A stretch of 18,816 bases of DNA, taken from an uncultured Chitinophagaceae bacterium. Lineage in GTDB: Bacteria > Bacteroidota > Bacteroidia > Chitinophagales > Chitinophagaceae. The DNA is taken from positions 1-18,816 of the forward strand of contig CAMLEM010000002.1 of assembly GCA_946479005.1 (NCBI GenBank), given 5' to 3'. The notes under the pieces were generated by a model, which saw only the letters and a list, made by a program, of their open reading frames with translations, was not told where the DNA came from and did no database searches. How positions within the stretch are numbered: the stretch's first letter is position 1; every line of letters begins with the position of its first letter. A program made the position numbers and the translations under genes. Shown in pieces: positions 1-6,749 of this stretch.

Positions 1-223
1 AAGGCGTGTCCAGTATCTGTTGCGGTGTGGGTTCCCGGTCGCCGTAAAGCGCCAGGAATCTCCTGTGGATCACATCTGCCACTTTCGTGGAGAGTTGCTG
101 GCTCATTATCGAAGCACAGAGATAGGTACAGATATTCTTTTTTTTCTTCAGCTTATGGGGTTGGGAAGGATCGATGATCTTCTTCAGCTTCCTGTCCTTC
201 GATAAATGCGAGATGTATTCCAT
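1..223 (-). CDS. DNA-3-methyladenine glycosylase II-like protein (partial, N-terminus only)
   Basis: The first 74 codons are visible, running from an ATG at 223-221 off the left edge. The translation begins MEYISHLSKDRKLKKIID and continues through ICTYLCASIMSQQLSTKVAD to a TPQQILDTP segment. That pattern (C-x-S-I-x-S-Q-Q-L-S-x-K-A/V followed by TP-x-x-I) is typical of the helix-hairpin-helix glycosylase fold of AlkA-type enzymes, which excise alkylated bases such as 3-methyladenine in base-excision repair. The HhH motif and catalytic Asp would lie outside the window, so activity cannot be judged. It is divergent from mnmD across only 35 bp. The family call is fairly secure; the exact substrate is inference. 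Confidence 0.8.
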   Translation of the reverse strand, partial: MEYISHLSKDRKLKKIIDPSQPHKLKKKKNICTYLCASIMSQQLSTKVADVIHRRFLALYGDREPTPQQILDTP

Positions 224-246
224 ACGGTTTTCAAAAATTAAATATA

Positions 247-254
247 GAATTTTG
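247..254 (+). promoter_or_regulatory. Weak -7-like box before mnmD
   Basis: GAATTTTG followed by CCGG and then the mnmD ATG. It matches the Bacteroidota TAnnTTTG -7 element except at the first base, and has the same 4-nt spacing to the start codon seen for cysS, rlmD and others here. The 35-bp gap also has to carry the divergent glycosylase promoter; AATTTTTG on the minus strand at 239-232 is the candidate. Confidence 0.35.
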
Positions 255-258
255 CCGG

Positions 259-939
259 ATGCAACACCTGCCGGTTATCACAAAAGATGGATCTCACACG
301 ATCCATTTGCCGGAACTGGATGTCACCTACCACTCCATACACGGTGCGATCAGTGAATCCCGCCACGTATTTATCGAAGCGGGATTGAAATTCCGGGCAA
401 TTCATCCTTACGAGTCTCCATTAAAGATATTGGAGATGGGTTTCGGTACCGGTTTGAATGCCTTGCTTAGCCTGGACCTGGCCGAAAAAGAGGCGCTTCC
501 TCTTCATTACACTGCGATCGAAGCTTTTCCCCTTCCCGCCGTGCTTGCCGGAGCATTGAATTACACAGATCTTTTGCAGCAGCCCGGCCTGGAAGATCGC
601 TTTGCGGAATTACACCGGGCACCTTTTGATAAAGACCTGCCCATATCCCCCCATTTCATTCTCAAAAAGCTTAAGGGAAAGATACAGGACCTGCTTCCCC
701 AATGGAACTCCGCCTTCGACCTCATCTATTACGATGCCTTCGCGCCCTTAGCCCAGCCTGAACTGTGGACACCCACCATCTTTGAACAGTTATACAAAGC
801 CAGTAAGAAAGACGGGATACTTGTCACCTATTGCAGCAAGGGAGATGTGCGAAGGGCGATGATGGCGGCAGGTTTCGTGGTTTCGAAACTGCCGGGCCCA
901 ATTGGGAAAAGGGAAATGCTCCGTGCGGTGAAGAACTAG
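259..939 (+). CDS. mnmD: tRNA (5-methylaminomethyl-2-thiouridine)(34)-methyltransferase MnmD
   Basis: A 226-residue SAM-dependent methyltransferase of the MnmC N-terminal-domain family (DUF752). Visible signatures are the SAM-binding loop EMGFGTGLNALL (about residues 59-70), the YYDAFAPLAQPELW segment that forms the family's hallmark acidic/aromatic site, and the C-terminal LVTYCSKGDVRRAMMAAGF and GPIGKREMLRA blocks. The family completes the mnm5s2U modification at wobble position 34 of tRNAs for Lys, Glu and Gln by methylating nm5s2U. Length fits the stand-alone form; the FAD-dependent MnmC2 domain of enterobacterial MnmC is absent, as is usual for this type. The ATG at 259 is preceded by a -7-like box and no Shine-Dalgarno. 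Its TAG stop overlaps the TAG of cysS on the other strand within a shared CTAG. Confidence 0.9.
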   Translation: MQHLPVITKDGSHTIHLPELDVTYHSIHGAISESRHVFIEAGLKFRAIHPYESPLKILEMGFGTGLNALLSLDLAEKEALPLHYTAIEAFPLPAVLAGALNYTDLLQQPGLEDRFAELHRAPFDKDLPISPHFILKKLKGKIQDLLPQWNSAFDLIYYDAFAPLAQPELWTPTIFEQLYKASKKDGILVTYCSKGDVRRAMMAAGFVVSKLPGPIGKREMLRAVKN

Positions 940-2432
940 CTTTCCGTGGTCCAGCTCATTCCTCCATTCTTTTCATCCTTGACAAGTATACCCAGTGCAG
1001 CCAGCCTGTCACGGATCCTGTCGGAGGTAACGAAATCCTTTTTACTCTTTGCTTCCTTTCGAAGATCGATCAATAACTGTAAAACGCCTTCAAGCTTCCC
1101 ATCGTCGGCAGCGGAAGTTGATGCCAGGCCCAGGATATCGTCCAGCCAGGTCTTCATGTCTTTCTTTAACCTCATCCAGGTATTCGCCGAAAGATCTGTA
1201 GCGGGAATGTTCCGGTCCCTTATGGAATTGATCACGGGCACCAGCTCAAACATATTCGCCAGGACGCGGGCAGTGGAGAGGTCGTCATTCATATATTCTT
1301 CAAACTCATTCACGAGCCTGTTGACCTTTTCATCCAGCTCAGGGTTGCCCGCTTTTTCACCCATTGCCGATGCGTCGATCTTTTCCAGTGACTCATAGGA
1401 TTCCCATAGCCGTTTCAATCCTTTCTCAGAAGCGATCAACGCCTCATTTCCGAAATCGAGCGTGCTGCGGTAATGAGTTTGAAGGATGAAGAAACGTATC
1501 GTCATCGGGTGAAAGGCCTTCTCCAGCAGGGGATGATCGCCGCTGAACATTTCCGTCAGCCTGATCACATTGTTATAGCTCTTCCCCATCTTCTTCCCGT
1601 TGATGGTGATCATATTATTATGCATCCAGTATCGCACCGGCGGCACGTGATTGCAAATGGTGCTTTGAGCGATCTCGCTTTCGTGGTGAGGAAATAAAAG
1701 GTCCATTCCCCCGCCGTGAATGTCGAATTGTGCTCCCAGGTATTTGGTGGCCATCGCGGAACACTCAATGTGCCAGCCAGGGAAACCCACGCCCCAGGGA
1801 CTTTTCCATCTCATAATATGTTCGGGAGAGGCGTTCTTCCAGAGCGCGAAATCCGCTTTATCCCTTTTTTCTTCCTGGCCTTCCAGTTCCCGGGTCGTTT
1901 CCAGGAGATCGTCCATTATCCTCCCGCTCAACTTTCCGTAATCGTGGGAGGCTGCATATTTCTTCACATCGAAATAAACGGAACCGTTGACAACATACGC
2001 GTATCCTTTTTTGATGATCTCTTCGATCATCCCGATCTGTTCCACGATATGGCCCGTTGCCGTAGGCTCAATCGTAGGAGGCAGTGTGTTGAACTTCGCC
2101 ATCGCCCAGTGGTAGAGGTTCGTGTACTTCTGCACGAGCTCCATCGGCTCCAGTTTCTCCAGCACAGCCTTCTTCGAGATCTTGTCCTCCGCTTCCCTTC
2201 CTTCTTCCTCGAAATGGCCGGCGTCGGTGATATTCCTTACATAGCGAACTTTATAACCCAGGTACACCAGGTACCGGTAAAGCACATCGAAAGTGATATA
2301 CGGTCGGGCGTGCCCCAAATGGCTTTCTCCGCTTACTGTCGGTCCGCAGACATACATCCCGGCATAACCCGGTGTTATGGGTTCAAAAATCTCTTTCTGC
2401 CTGCTGTAAGAATTATAGATACTGAAAGCCAT
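936..2432 (-). CDS. cysS: Cysteine--tRNA ligase
   Basis: A 498-residue class I aminoacyl-tRNA synthetase charging tRNA-Cys. The nucleotide-binding HIGH-type motif is HLGH (residues 38-41), just after the zinc ligand Cys29 in YVCGPTV. The other zinc ligands fit GWHIECSAM and the LLFPHHESE block, and the KMSKS loop appears as KMGKSYNN. The C-terminal DALR/anticodon region follows. I set the start at the ATG at 2432 (MAFSIYNS). The reading frame stays open upstream to 2687, but that extension overlaps the EEP gene and is unrelated to CysRS. The start lies 14 bp past the EEP stop, and a perfect -7 box sits in that gap, so cysS may have its own promoter as well as readthrough from upstream. Its stop overlaps the convergent mnmD stop. 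Confidence 0.97.
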   Translation of the reverse strand: MAFSIYNSYSRQKEIFEPITPGYAGMYVCGPTVSGESHLGHARPYITFDVLYRYLVYLGYKVRYVRNITDAGHFEEEGREAEDKISKKAVLEKLEPMELVQKYTNLYHWAMAKFNTLPPTIEPTATGHIVEQIGMIEEIIKKGYAYVVNGSVYFDVKKYAASHDYGKLSGRIMDDLLETTRELEGQEEKRDKADFALWKNASPEHIMRWKSPWGVGFPGWHIECSAMATKYLGAQFDIHGGGMDLLFPHHESEIAQSTICNHVPPVRYWMHNNMITINGKKMGKSYNNVIRLTEMFSGDHPLLEKAFHPMTIRFFILQTHYRSTLDFGNEALIASEKGLKRLWESYESLEKIDASAMGEKAGNPELDEKVNRLVNEFEEYMNDDLSTARVLANMFELVPVINSIRDRNIPATDLSANTWMRLKKDMKTWLDDILGLASTSAADDGKLEGVLQLLIDLRKEAKSKKDFVTSDRIRDRLAALGILVKDEKNGGMSWTTES

Positions 2433-2436
2433 CGGG

Positions 2437-2444
2437 CAAAAATA
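2437..2444 (-). promoter_or_regulatory. -7 promoter box of cysS
   Basis: TATTTTTG on the minus strand matches the Bacteroidota TAnnTTTG element exactly. It is followed by CCCG and then the cysS ATG. It lies inside the 14-bp gap after the EEP stop codon, so any -33 element would be inside the EEP coding end. A transcription start at the usual distance would fall at about the ATG. Confidence 0.6.
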
Positions 2445-2446
2445 TG

Positions 2447-3565
2447 CTATTGGCTGCTTTCGATGTCGGCCAGGATGGGATAGTGATCGGAATATTTTTT
2501 CAGGATGCGCGTAAACTGTTTCACCCTGAAATTCCTGTCCGCGAATATGTAATCGATCCTCAGCGTCGGGAACAGGCTGGTGAATGTGCGGCCAATGCCA
2601 AATCCTCTTTTCAGGAAAGCATCCTGCATCGAACCTTTCACGGTAGCGTAGGTGTAAGAGTTGGGAATATCGTTCAGGTCGGCACAAAAAAGCACAGGAT
2701 GGGGGCTGTTGCCGATCACTTCGGCGATCAGGTCGGCCTGTATGCTTCGGTTCGTAAATCCCCTCTTGATCTTTGAGAGCAGGCTTTTTGAATTGGTGAC
2801 GAGGCTGTCTTCCCCCGAACGGATCTTACTCAGCCGTTCATAGTCAGACTTACCAAACTGGATCGACTGCATATGAGTGGTATAAACGCGAATCGTGTCC
2901 TCTCCCACCCGGATATCCGCGTGAATGAGCGCATCGGGAAGGGTGGGCCGGGGATACCGGATCAGACCGCTGTCAACGATCGGGTATTTTGAGAATATGA
3001 TGGAACTGTAATAATGCTGATCCCCATCCAGGTCGTAAGAAAAATAGAAATAAGGATACCCTATCTCTTTTACAGCCGTGATATTGTCATAGTATTCGGG
3101 ATGCACGGAAGTGTGAAATTCCTGGAAGCAAAGAACGTCAGCATTCTGCCGCCGGATAAGCTCGAGCATCTGGTCCCTCACCTGGCTTCCTTTGTTATTG
3201 TTCTGTTTCAGTTCGATGAAGCGCGCCACGTTCCAGCTCATCACCCGGAGAACGCCGGGTGATTTTTCATAATCGAAGGCACGGGGTGTATGAAAGCCGA
3301 GGAATACGGTGATGCCGGGGATGCTGATCAGCAAAGCGATCCCGGATATCAGCGCATATCGTGGCCTCATAAGGATGAACCAGGTGACAAAAAAGAGGAT
3401 CACCAGGAAAAGAAGAACAGGGAATGCGAGGCCAAGGAACGAGATCGCCCACCAGCTCCGGGGGTTTAAATGAGGGGCCAGGCAGGAAAGCAGGAAAAAA
3501 ATGACAAGGATCACATTGCAGGTAAGCAATAATCGCCTGGTAAAGAGTCGCCAATTGCCTGCCAT
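2447..3565 (-). CDS. Membrane-anchored endonuclease/exonuclease/phosphatase family protein
   Basis: A 372-residue protein with three hydrophobic segments near the N-terminus (about residues 12-30, 40-64 and 72-91) followed by a complete EEP (DNase I-like) domain. The conserved metal and catalytic positions are present: Asn112 in SWNVARF, Glu149 in CFQEF, His231 in TTHMQS, Asp296 and Asn298 in CADLND, Asp338 in RIDYIF, and the terminal SDHYP pair (Asp360, His361). The EEP fold serves nucleases, sphingomyelinases and inositol phosphatases, so the substrate cannot be told. The layout suggests the catalytic domain is exposed on one face of the inner membrane. It lies 31 bp downstream of the intact rhomboid gene and 14 bp upstream of cysS. 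The ATG start follows a near-consensus box. Confidence 0.88.
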   Translation of the reverse strand: MAGNWRLFTRRLLLTCNVILVIFFLLSCLAPHLNPRSWWAISFLGLAFPVLLFLVILFFVTWFILMRPRYALISGIALLISIPGITVFLGFHTPRAFDYEKSPGVLRVMSWNVARFIELKQNNNKGSQVRDQMLELIRRQNADVLCFQEFHTSVHPEYYDNITAVKEIGYPYFYFSYDLDGDQHYYSSIIFSKYPIVDSGLIRYPRPTLPDALIHADIRVGEDTIRVYTTHMQSIQFGKSDYERLSKIRSGEDSLVTNSKSLLSKIKRGFTNRSIQADLIAEVIGNSPHPVLFCADLNDIPNSYTYATVKGSMQDAFLKRGFGIGRTFTSLFPTLRIDYIFADRNFRVKQFTRILKKYSDHYPILADIESSQ

Positions 3566-3569
3566 AAAG

Positions 3570-3577
3570 CGAAATTA
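3570..3577 (-). promoter_or_regulatory. -7-like box of the EEP gene
   Basis: TAATTTCG on the minus strand, one mismatch from TAnnTTTG, followed by CTTT and the ATG at 3565. The 4-nt spacing is the same as for cysS and rlmD. Confidence 0.45.
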
Positions 3578-3596
3578 GGAAATCGTAAAGGAAGAA

Positions 3597-4526
3597 TTAA
3601 AAACCCTCCTCACCGGCGCGCTTCAGGATCTGCTTCTCCTCTTCCGTCAGCTTACCATAACCTTCCTGGCTGATCTTGTCGAGGATCTCATCCACCCGCT
3701 GCTGGGTGACGTGCGGTGTTTTGACATAGGGAGCAATATTTGAGCTGTAAAACAACTCTTCCTTTATATTGACACCTTTTTTGGGTTTATCAGGATTAAA
3801 AAGATCATTGAACCAGTCGAAGAAATTGCTCATCCACTCACTCCAGTCGTAACCGGCGCGCAGGAGGGCGATGAAGATAAATCCCATTACGCCACCGGCC
3901 ACGTGTGCAAGCAGGTTACCAGTATCGGTGATCGATACCGTGGCCAGGTCGGTGATCAGGAACAGGGCGGTTAGTGCCCATAGGGGAATGCCTCCGCCAA
4001 TCATCGGAAATATCCTGTAATTGGGAGAGATCATAGTGGTAGCCACGGCGATCGCCATCACTCCCGCGGAGGCTCCTGAATAATAAGACCCGGCATTCGC
4101 AACTGCCAGGGAGTCGACCAGGTTGTTTGTCAATAGAAAACTGATCGCTCCTGCCAGTCCTCCATAAATAAAAACCGGGATGATCTTACGGTCACCGGTG
4201 AGCTCACGCATTATATAACCGAACGACCAAAGCCAGAGCATATTTGCAAAGACCCTCCATACATTATCGTGTATGAACATATGCGTGAGCAGGGTCCAGG
4301 GTCGCTGAAAGAAAGTTTCGGAGCTGGCCGGCAGGGTGAACCAGTTAAATATATTCCTGGTAAAAAGGAGAGGCGCTTCATCCTTCGGGAACCTGAAGAA
4401 CCAGATGGCTTTTAAAAAGGCGAAGAGTACAAAAATGATTAGGGAGATCGCGACCAGTGTAAAAAGAGCATTGCCCTGTTTACCCAGGAGAACCTTCTGG
4501 CTATATCTTCTTTCGGAAAGTTTCAT
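3597..4526 (-). CDS. Rhomboid family intramembrane serine protease with C-terminal DUF6576-like tail
   Basis: A 309-residue multi-pass membrane protein. The rhomboid core is recognisable: a HMFIHDN-x-WRVFANMLWL helix-2 motif (about residues 82-99), the nucleophile in SGASAGVMAI (Ser153), and the catalytic His208 in LLAHVAGGVMG. These enzymes cleave transmembrane helices within the bilayer; the substrate is unknown. After the core is an amphipathic linker and a soluble tail ending VDEILDKISQEGYGKLTEEEK..., the short helical domain often appended to Bacteroidota rhomboids. I chose the ATG at 4526; a GTG one codon upstream would add one residue. It directly follows a second, broken rhomboid gene. 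Such tandem rhomboid pairs are, to my recollection, common in Bacteroidota. Confidence 0.93.
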   Translation of the reverse strand: MKLSERRYSQKVLLGKQGNALFTLVAISLIIFVLFAFLKAIWFFRFPKDEAPLLFTRNIFNWFTLPASSETFFQRPWTLLTHMFIHDNVWRVFANMLWLWSFGYIMRELTGDRKIIPVFIYGGLAGAISFLLTNNLVDSLAVANAGSYYSGASAGVMAIAVATTMISPNYRIFPMIGGGIPLWALTALFLITDLATVSITDTGNLLAHVAGGVMGFIFIALLRAGYDWSEWMSNFFDWFNDLFNPDKPKKGVNIKEELFYSSNIAPYVKTPHVTQQRVDEILDKISQEGYGKLTEEEKQILKRAGEEGF

Positions 4527-4545
4527 CACACACCGGACCGGCCTG

Positions 4546-4553
4546 TAAAATTA
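4546..4553 (-). promoter_or_regulatory. -7-like box of the intact rhomboid gene
   Basis: TAATTTTA on the minus strand, one mismatch from TAnnTTTG, located between the stop of the broken rhomboid gene and the ATG at 4526 (19-nt spacing, longer than for neighbouring genes). Confidence 0.35.
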
Positions 4554-4554
4554 A

Positions 4555-5188
4555 TCAATATAACGTTCGCCGGTTGGTTTTGTTCCAGATGAACACGATA
4601 AGAAAACCTGTGAGAACGCCGCCGAGGTGAGCGAAATGAGCGATATTATCTCCCGCGATTTGGCCAAAGCCACCGAAAAGATCCAGGAGGATATAGCCGA
4701 TGGCCAGCCATTTTGCTTTGATCGGGAAAGGAATGGGGATCAGCAAAAGCTCGGTATTCGGAAAAAGATAGGCAAAGGCAACGAACACACCCATAATCGC
4801 ACCCGATGCGCCGACAGCGGGGGCAAACCCACCCATTATCTCCTGCATGGCCAGGTGAGTGATCGCAGCCCCAAGCCCGCAGGCAAGGTAAAAGCCCAGG
4901 AATCGTTTGGGCCCCCAGACGTTTTCCAAACACGGCGAACATATTGAAAAGGATATGGAAGAAGCTGATGTTACCGTTTGCATCATAGGCCGCGTGCGCA
5001 AACATATGGGTCGCCAGTTGATACGGCTCAAAGAACGGTGAATCAAGGGGCCAGAGCGCGATCCTGGGAGTAAGTCCCCACTGGCGGTCGTAAATGAGCT
5101 GCGCTATCCAAACGAGAATATTTATGATCAGCAGATTCTTAACGATCGGGGGAAACCTATCCGGCCTGGTGTACCTGAATTGACTCAT
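4555..5188 (-). pseudogene. Second rhomboid family protease gene, disrupted by a frame change near 4930
   Basis: Two overlapping frames together encode one rhomboid. The N-terminal part (ATG at 5188) reads MSQFRYTRPDRFPP, a first TM helix LLIINILVWIAQL, then the helix-2 motif THMFAHA and HILFNMFAV. From about 4930 the homology moves to another frame, reading LENVWGPKRFLGFYLACG, the nucleophile motif GASGAIMGV and the catalytic His motif AHFAHLGGVLTGF, ending at 4555. Both catalytic residues survive, but in different frames. The family normally has about six residues, including F-G, between FNMFA-x and LE-x-x-WG. Here one short TTTGGAAAAC stretch serves both frames, so the join looks like a net loss of about 17 nt rather than one miscalled base. 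The start is 9 bp after the rlmD stop. Either this is a recent pseudogene, or the assembly is wrong here. Confidence 0.8.
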
Positions 5189-5192
5189 CCGG

Positions 5193-5200
5193 CAAAATTA
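5193..5200 (-). promoter_or_regulatory. -7 promoter box of the broken rhomboid gene, containing the rlmD stop
   Basis: TAATTTTG on the minus strand is an exact TAnnTTTG match, followed by CCGG and the ATG at 5188. Its first three bases (TAA, 5200-5198) are the stop codon of rlmD, so the upstream gene's end and the downstream promoter share bases. Confidence 0.6.
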
Positions 5201-6637
5201 GTTGGAAATAGCTTGCGGACGCAGTTTCAATTGAACGACATTCTCTATATGATGCGTGTGCGGGAACATATCAACAGGCTGAACACGTGTCACTTCATAT
5301 TTTTCACCCAGGATATTCAGGTCTCTTGCCTGCGTAGCAGGATTGCAGCTCACATAAACCACTACCGGAGCTTCCATTTCAAGGATCTTCCGAACAAGTT
5401 TTTCGTGCATCCCTGCGCGCGGCGGATCCGTTATGATCACATCCGGTCTCCCGTGCTTCTCAAAAAATTCATCGGTGCAGACATCGATCACATCCCCGGT
5501 ATGGAATTCCGCGCGATCCACTTCATTCATCGCAGCATTTTCGCGGGCGTCTCGGATCGCCGCGTCGATCATTTCCACACCAATGATCCTTGAAGCCCCG
5601 GGGCTTACAAAAATGCCGATGCTGCCCGTACCACAATAAAGATCATACACCGTTTCACTTCCACTGAGCTCTGCGAACTCACGGGCAACCCGGTATAATT
5701 GCTCTCCCTGCCTTGTATTGGTTTGAAAAAAAGAGGTGGGACCGATCTTAAATGAGAATTCTTCCCCAAAGCCGGTATGGAGTTTCTCGATAACGTAACC
5801 CTTGCCCTGCCAGACCCGGGGAGAAAGATCAGCTATGCTATCGTTCCATTTTAAATTGACGGTATATAAGAGCGTTGTGATCCCGGGAAATTCCTCCTGC
5901 ACAAATTCCATCAGTGTGCCGATCTTTTCCTGGTCATCTTCCCCCACCACGATATTCACCATCACTTCTCCCGTGGTGCAGATCCTGACCTGCATATTTC
6001 GGAGGAAGCCCTGGTGCTTCCGTATATCGTAGAAGCTCCATCCTTTTTCCCTGGCGAAAGCCTTTATCGCCAGCCGAAGCCGGTTGGTAGGTTCTTCCTG
6101 CAGAAAGCATTGCTGGATATCCACCACCTTATCAAAGAATCCCCTCGCGTGAAAACCCGCGACATCCTGTTCTCCGCTGATGGACTCATCACCGAGCTCT
6201 TCTTTACGGAGATATCGCTTGTTACCGAAAGTATATTCGAGCTTATTCCGGTAATGTGTCGTCTGTTCGGCACCGATGATCTTTTGAAAAGGCGGCAGGG
6301 GGATCTTCCCGATCCTTTTTAAAACCTCCTCCACCTGCCTGTGCTTGTATTGCAGTTGTTTTTCATAAGGGAGCATTTGCCACTGGCAGCCACCGCAAAC
6401 ACCAAAATGCGGACAAAAGGGCTCCACCCGGTCGGGAGAAAAGCGATGAAATTTCAAGACCGTTCCTTCAGCCCAGTCTTTTTTGCTTTTGAGGAGCCTG
6501 ACATCCACAATGTCGCCGGGGACCACCCCTTCGATAAAGATCACTTTTCCCTCCTGGCGACCCAGGGATTTTCCTTCAGCGGCATAATCTTCCACCGTTA
6601 ATTGCTGAACTACAATGTTTTTCTTTTTTCGTGACAC
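5198..6637 (-). CDS. rlmD: 23S rRNA (uracil-C5)-methyltransferase, RlmD/RumA type
   Basis: A 479-residue class I methyltransferase of the TrmA/RlmD family that forms 5-methyluridine in RNA, most likely U1939 of 23S rRNA. Domain order: an N-terminal TRAM RNA-binding domain (about residues 9-62), a 4Fe-4S cluster site with Cys75, Cys81, Cys84 and Cys177, a central RNA-binding region, and the SAM fold with YDLYCGTGSIG (331-341), the ITDPPRAGM motif (402-410) and the catalytic nucleophile Cys431 in YVSCNPAT. The start is a GTG at 6637: no in-frame ATG precedes the TRAM domain, and a consensus -7 box lies 4 nt upstream. The RlmD versus RlmC/TrmA assignment is inference from length, the TRAM domain and the cluster cysteines. 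It heads the minus-strand run leading to cysS. Confidence 0.92.
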   Translation of the reverse strand: MSRKKKNIVVQQLTVEDYAAEGKSLGRQEGKVIFIEGVVPGDIVDVRLLKSKKDWAEGTVLKFHRFSPDRVEPFCPHFGVCGGCQWQMLPYEKQLQYKHRQVEEVLKRIGKIPLPPFQKIIGAEQTTHYRNKLEYTFGNKRYLRKEELGDESISGEQDVAGFHARGFFDKVVDIQQCFLQEEPTNRLRLAIKAFAREKGWSFYDIRKHQGFLRNMQVRICTTGEVMVNIVVGEDDQEKIGTLMEFVQEEFPGITTLLYTVNLKWNDSIADLSPRVWQGKGYVIEKLHTGFGEEFSFKIGPTSFFQTNTRQGEQLYRVAREFAELSGSETVYDLYCGTGSIGIFVSPGASRIIGVEMIDAAIRDARENAAMNEVDRAEFHTGDVIDVCTDEFFEKHGRPDVIITDPPRAGMHEKLVRKILEMEAPVVVYVSCNPATQARDLNILGEKYEVTRVQPVDMFPHTHHIENVVQLKLRPQAISN

Positions 6638-6641
6638 CGGG

Positions 6642-6649
6642 CAAATTTA
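6642..6649 (-). promoter_or_regulatory. -7 promoter box of rlmD
   Basis: TAAATTTG on the minus strand, an exact TAnnTTTG match, followed by CCCG and the GTG start codon. The spacer and spacing are identical to cysS. It supports the GTG start. Confidence 0.6.
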
Positions 6650-6694
6650 GGACGCAACCCGTCAACCGCGCCGGACGTCCGTTTCCGGGACCTC

Positions 6695-6713
6695 TTAACC
6701 ACCCTTTAACCAC
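6695..6713 (+). repeat. Direct repeat TTAACCAC, 11-bp period, upstream of the thioredoxin-like gene
   Basis: TTAACCAC occurs at 6695-6702 and again at 6706-6713, one DNA helical turn apart, and is followed by a related TATAACC. The pair ends 18 bp before the -7-like box at 6732. The position fits an activator site or a -33 region. Chance occurrence in this short intergenic stretch is possible. Confidence 0.3.
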
Positions 6714-6731
6714 TATAACCCATCGCATTAG

Positions 6732-6739
6732 TATCTTTA
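6732..6739 (+). promoter_or_regulatory. -7-like box of the thioredoxin-like gene
   Basis: TATCTTTA, one mismatch from TAnnTTTG, 10 nt before the ATG at 6750, in the divergent region shared with rlmD. Confidence 0.45.
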
Positions 6740-6749
6740 CGGGATTCGT

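Noticed and set aside
1716..2483. A 255-codon plus-strand open frame antisense to cysS
   Set aside because: It is the mirror of a conserved synthetase gene and shows no recognisable motif; a shadow frame from codon bias.
2433..2687. An 85-codon in-frame N-terminal extension of cysS
   Set aside because: It overlaps the conserved C-terminus of the EEP gene on the same strand, has no CysRS homology, and the ATG at 2432 is preceded by a -7 box and matches the family's N-terminus.
4915..4945. Programmed ribosomal frameshift in the second rhomboid gene
   Set aside because: The shift needed is +1 or -2, no convincing slippery site or downstream pseudoknot is visible, and the fused product would lack conserved residues of a membrane helix.
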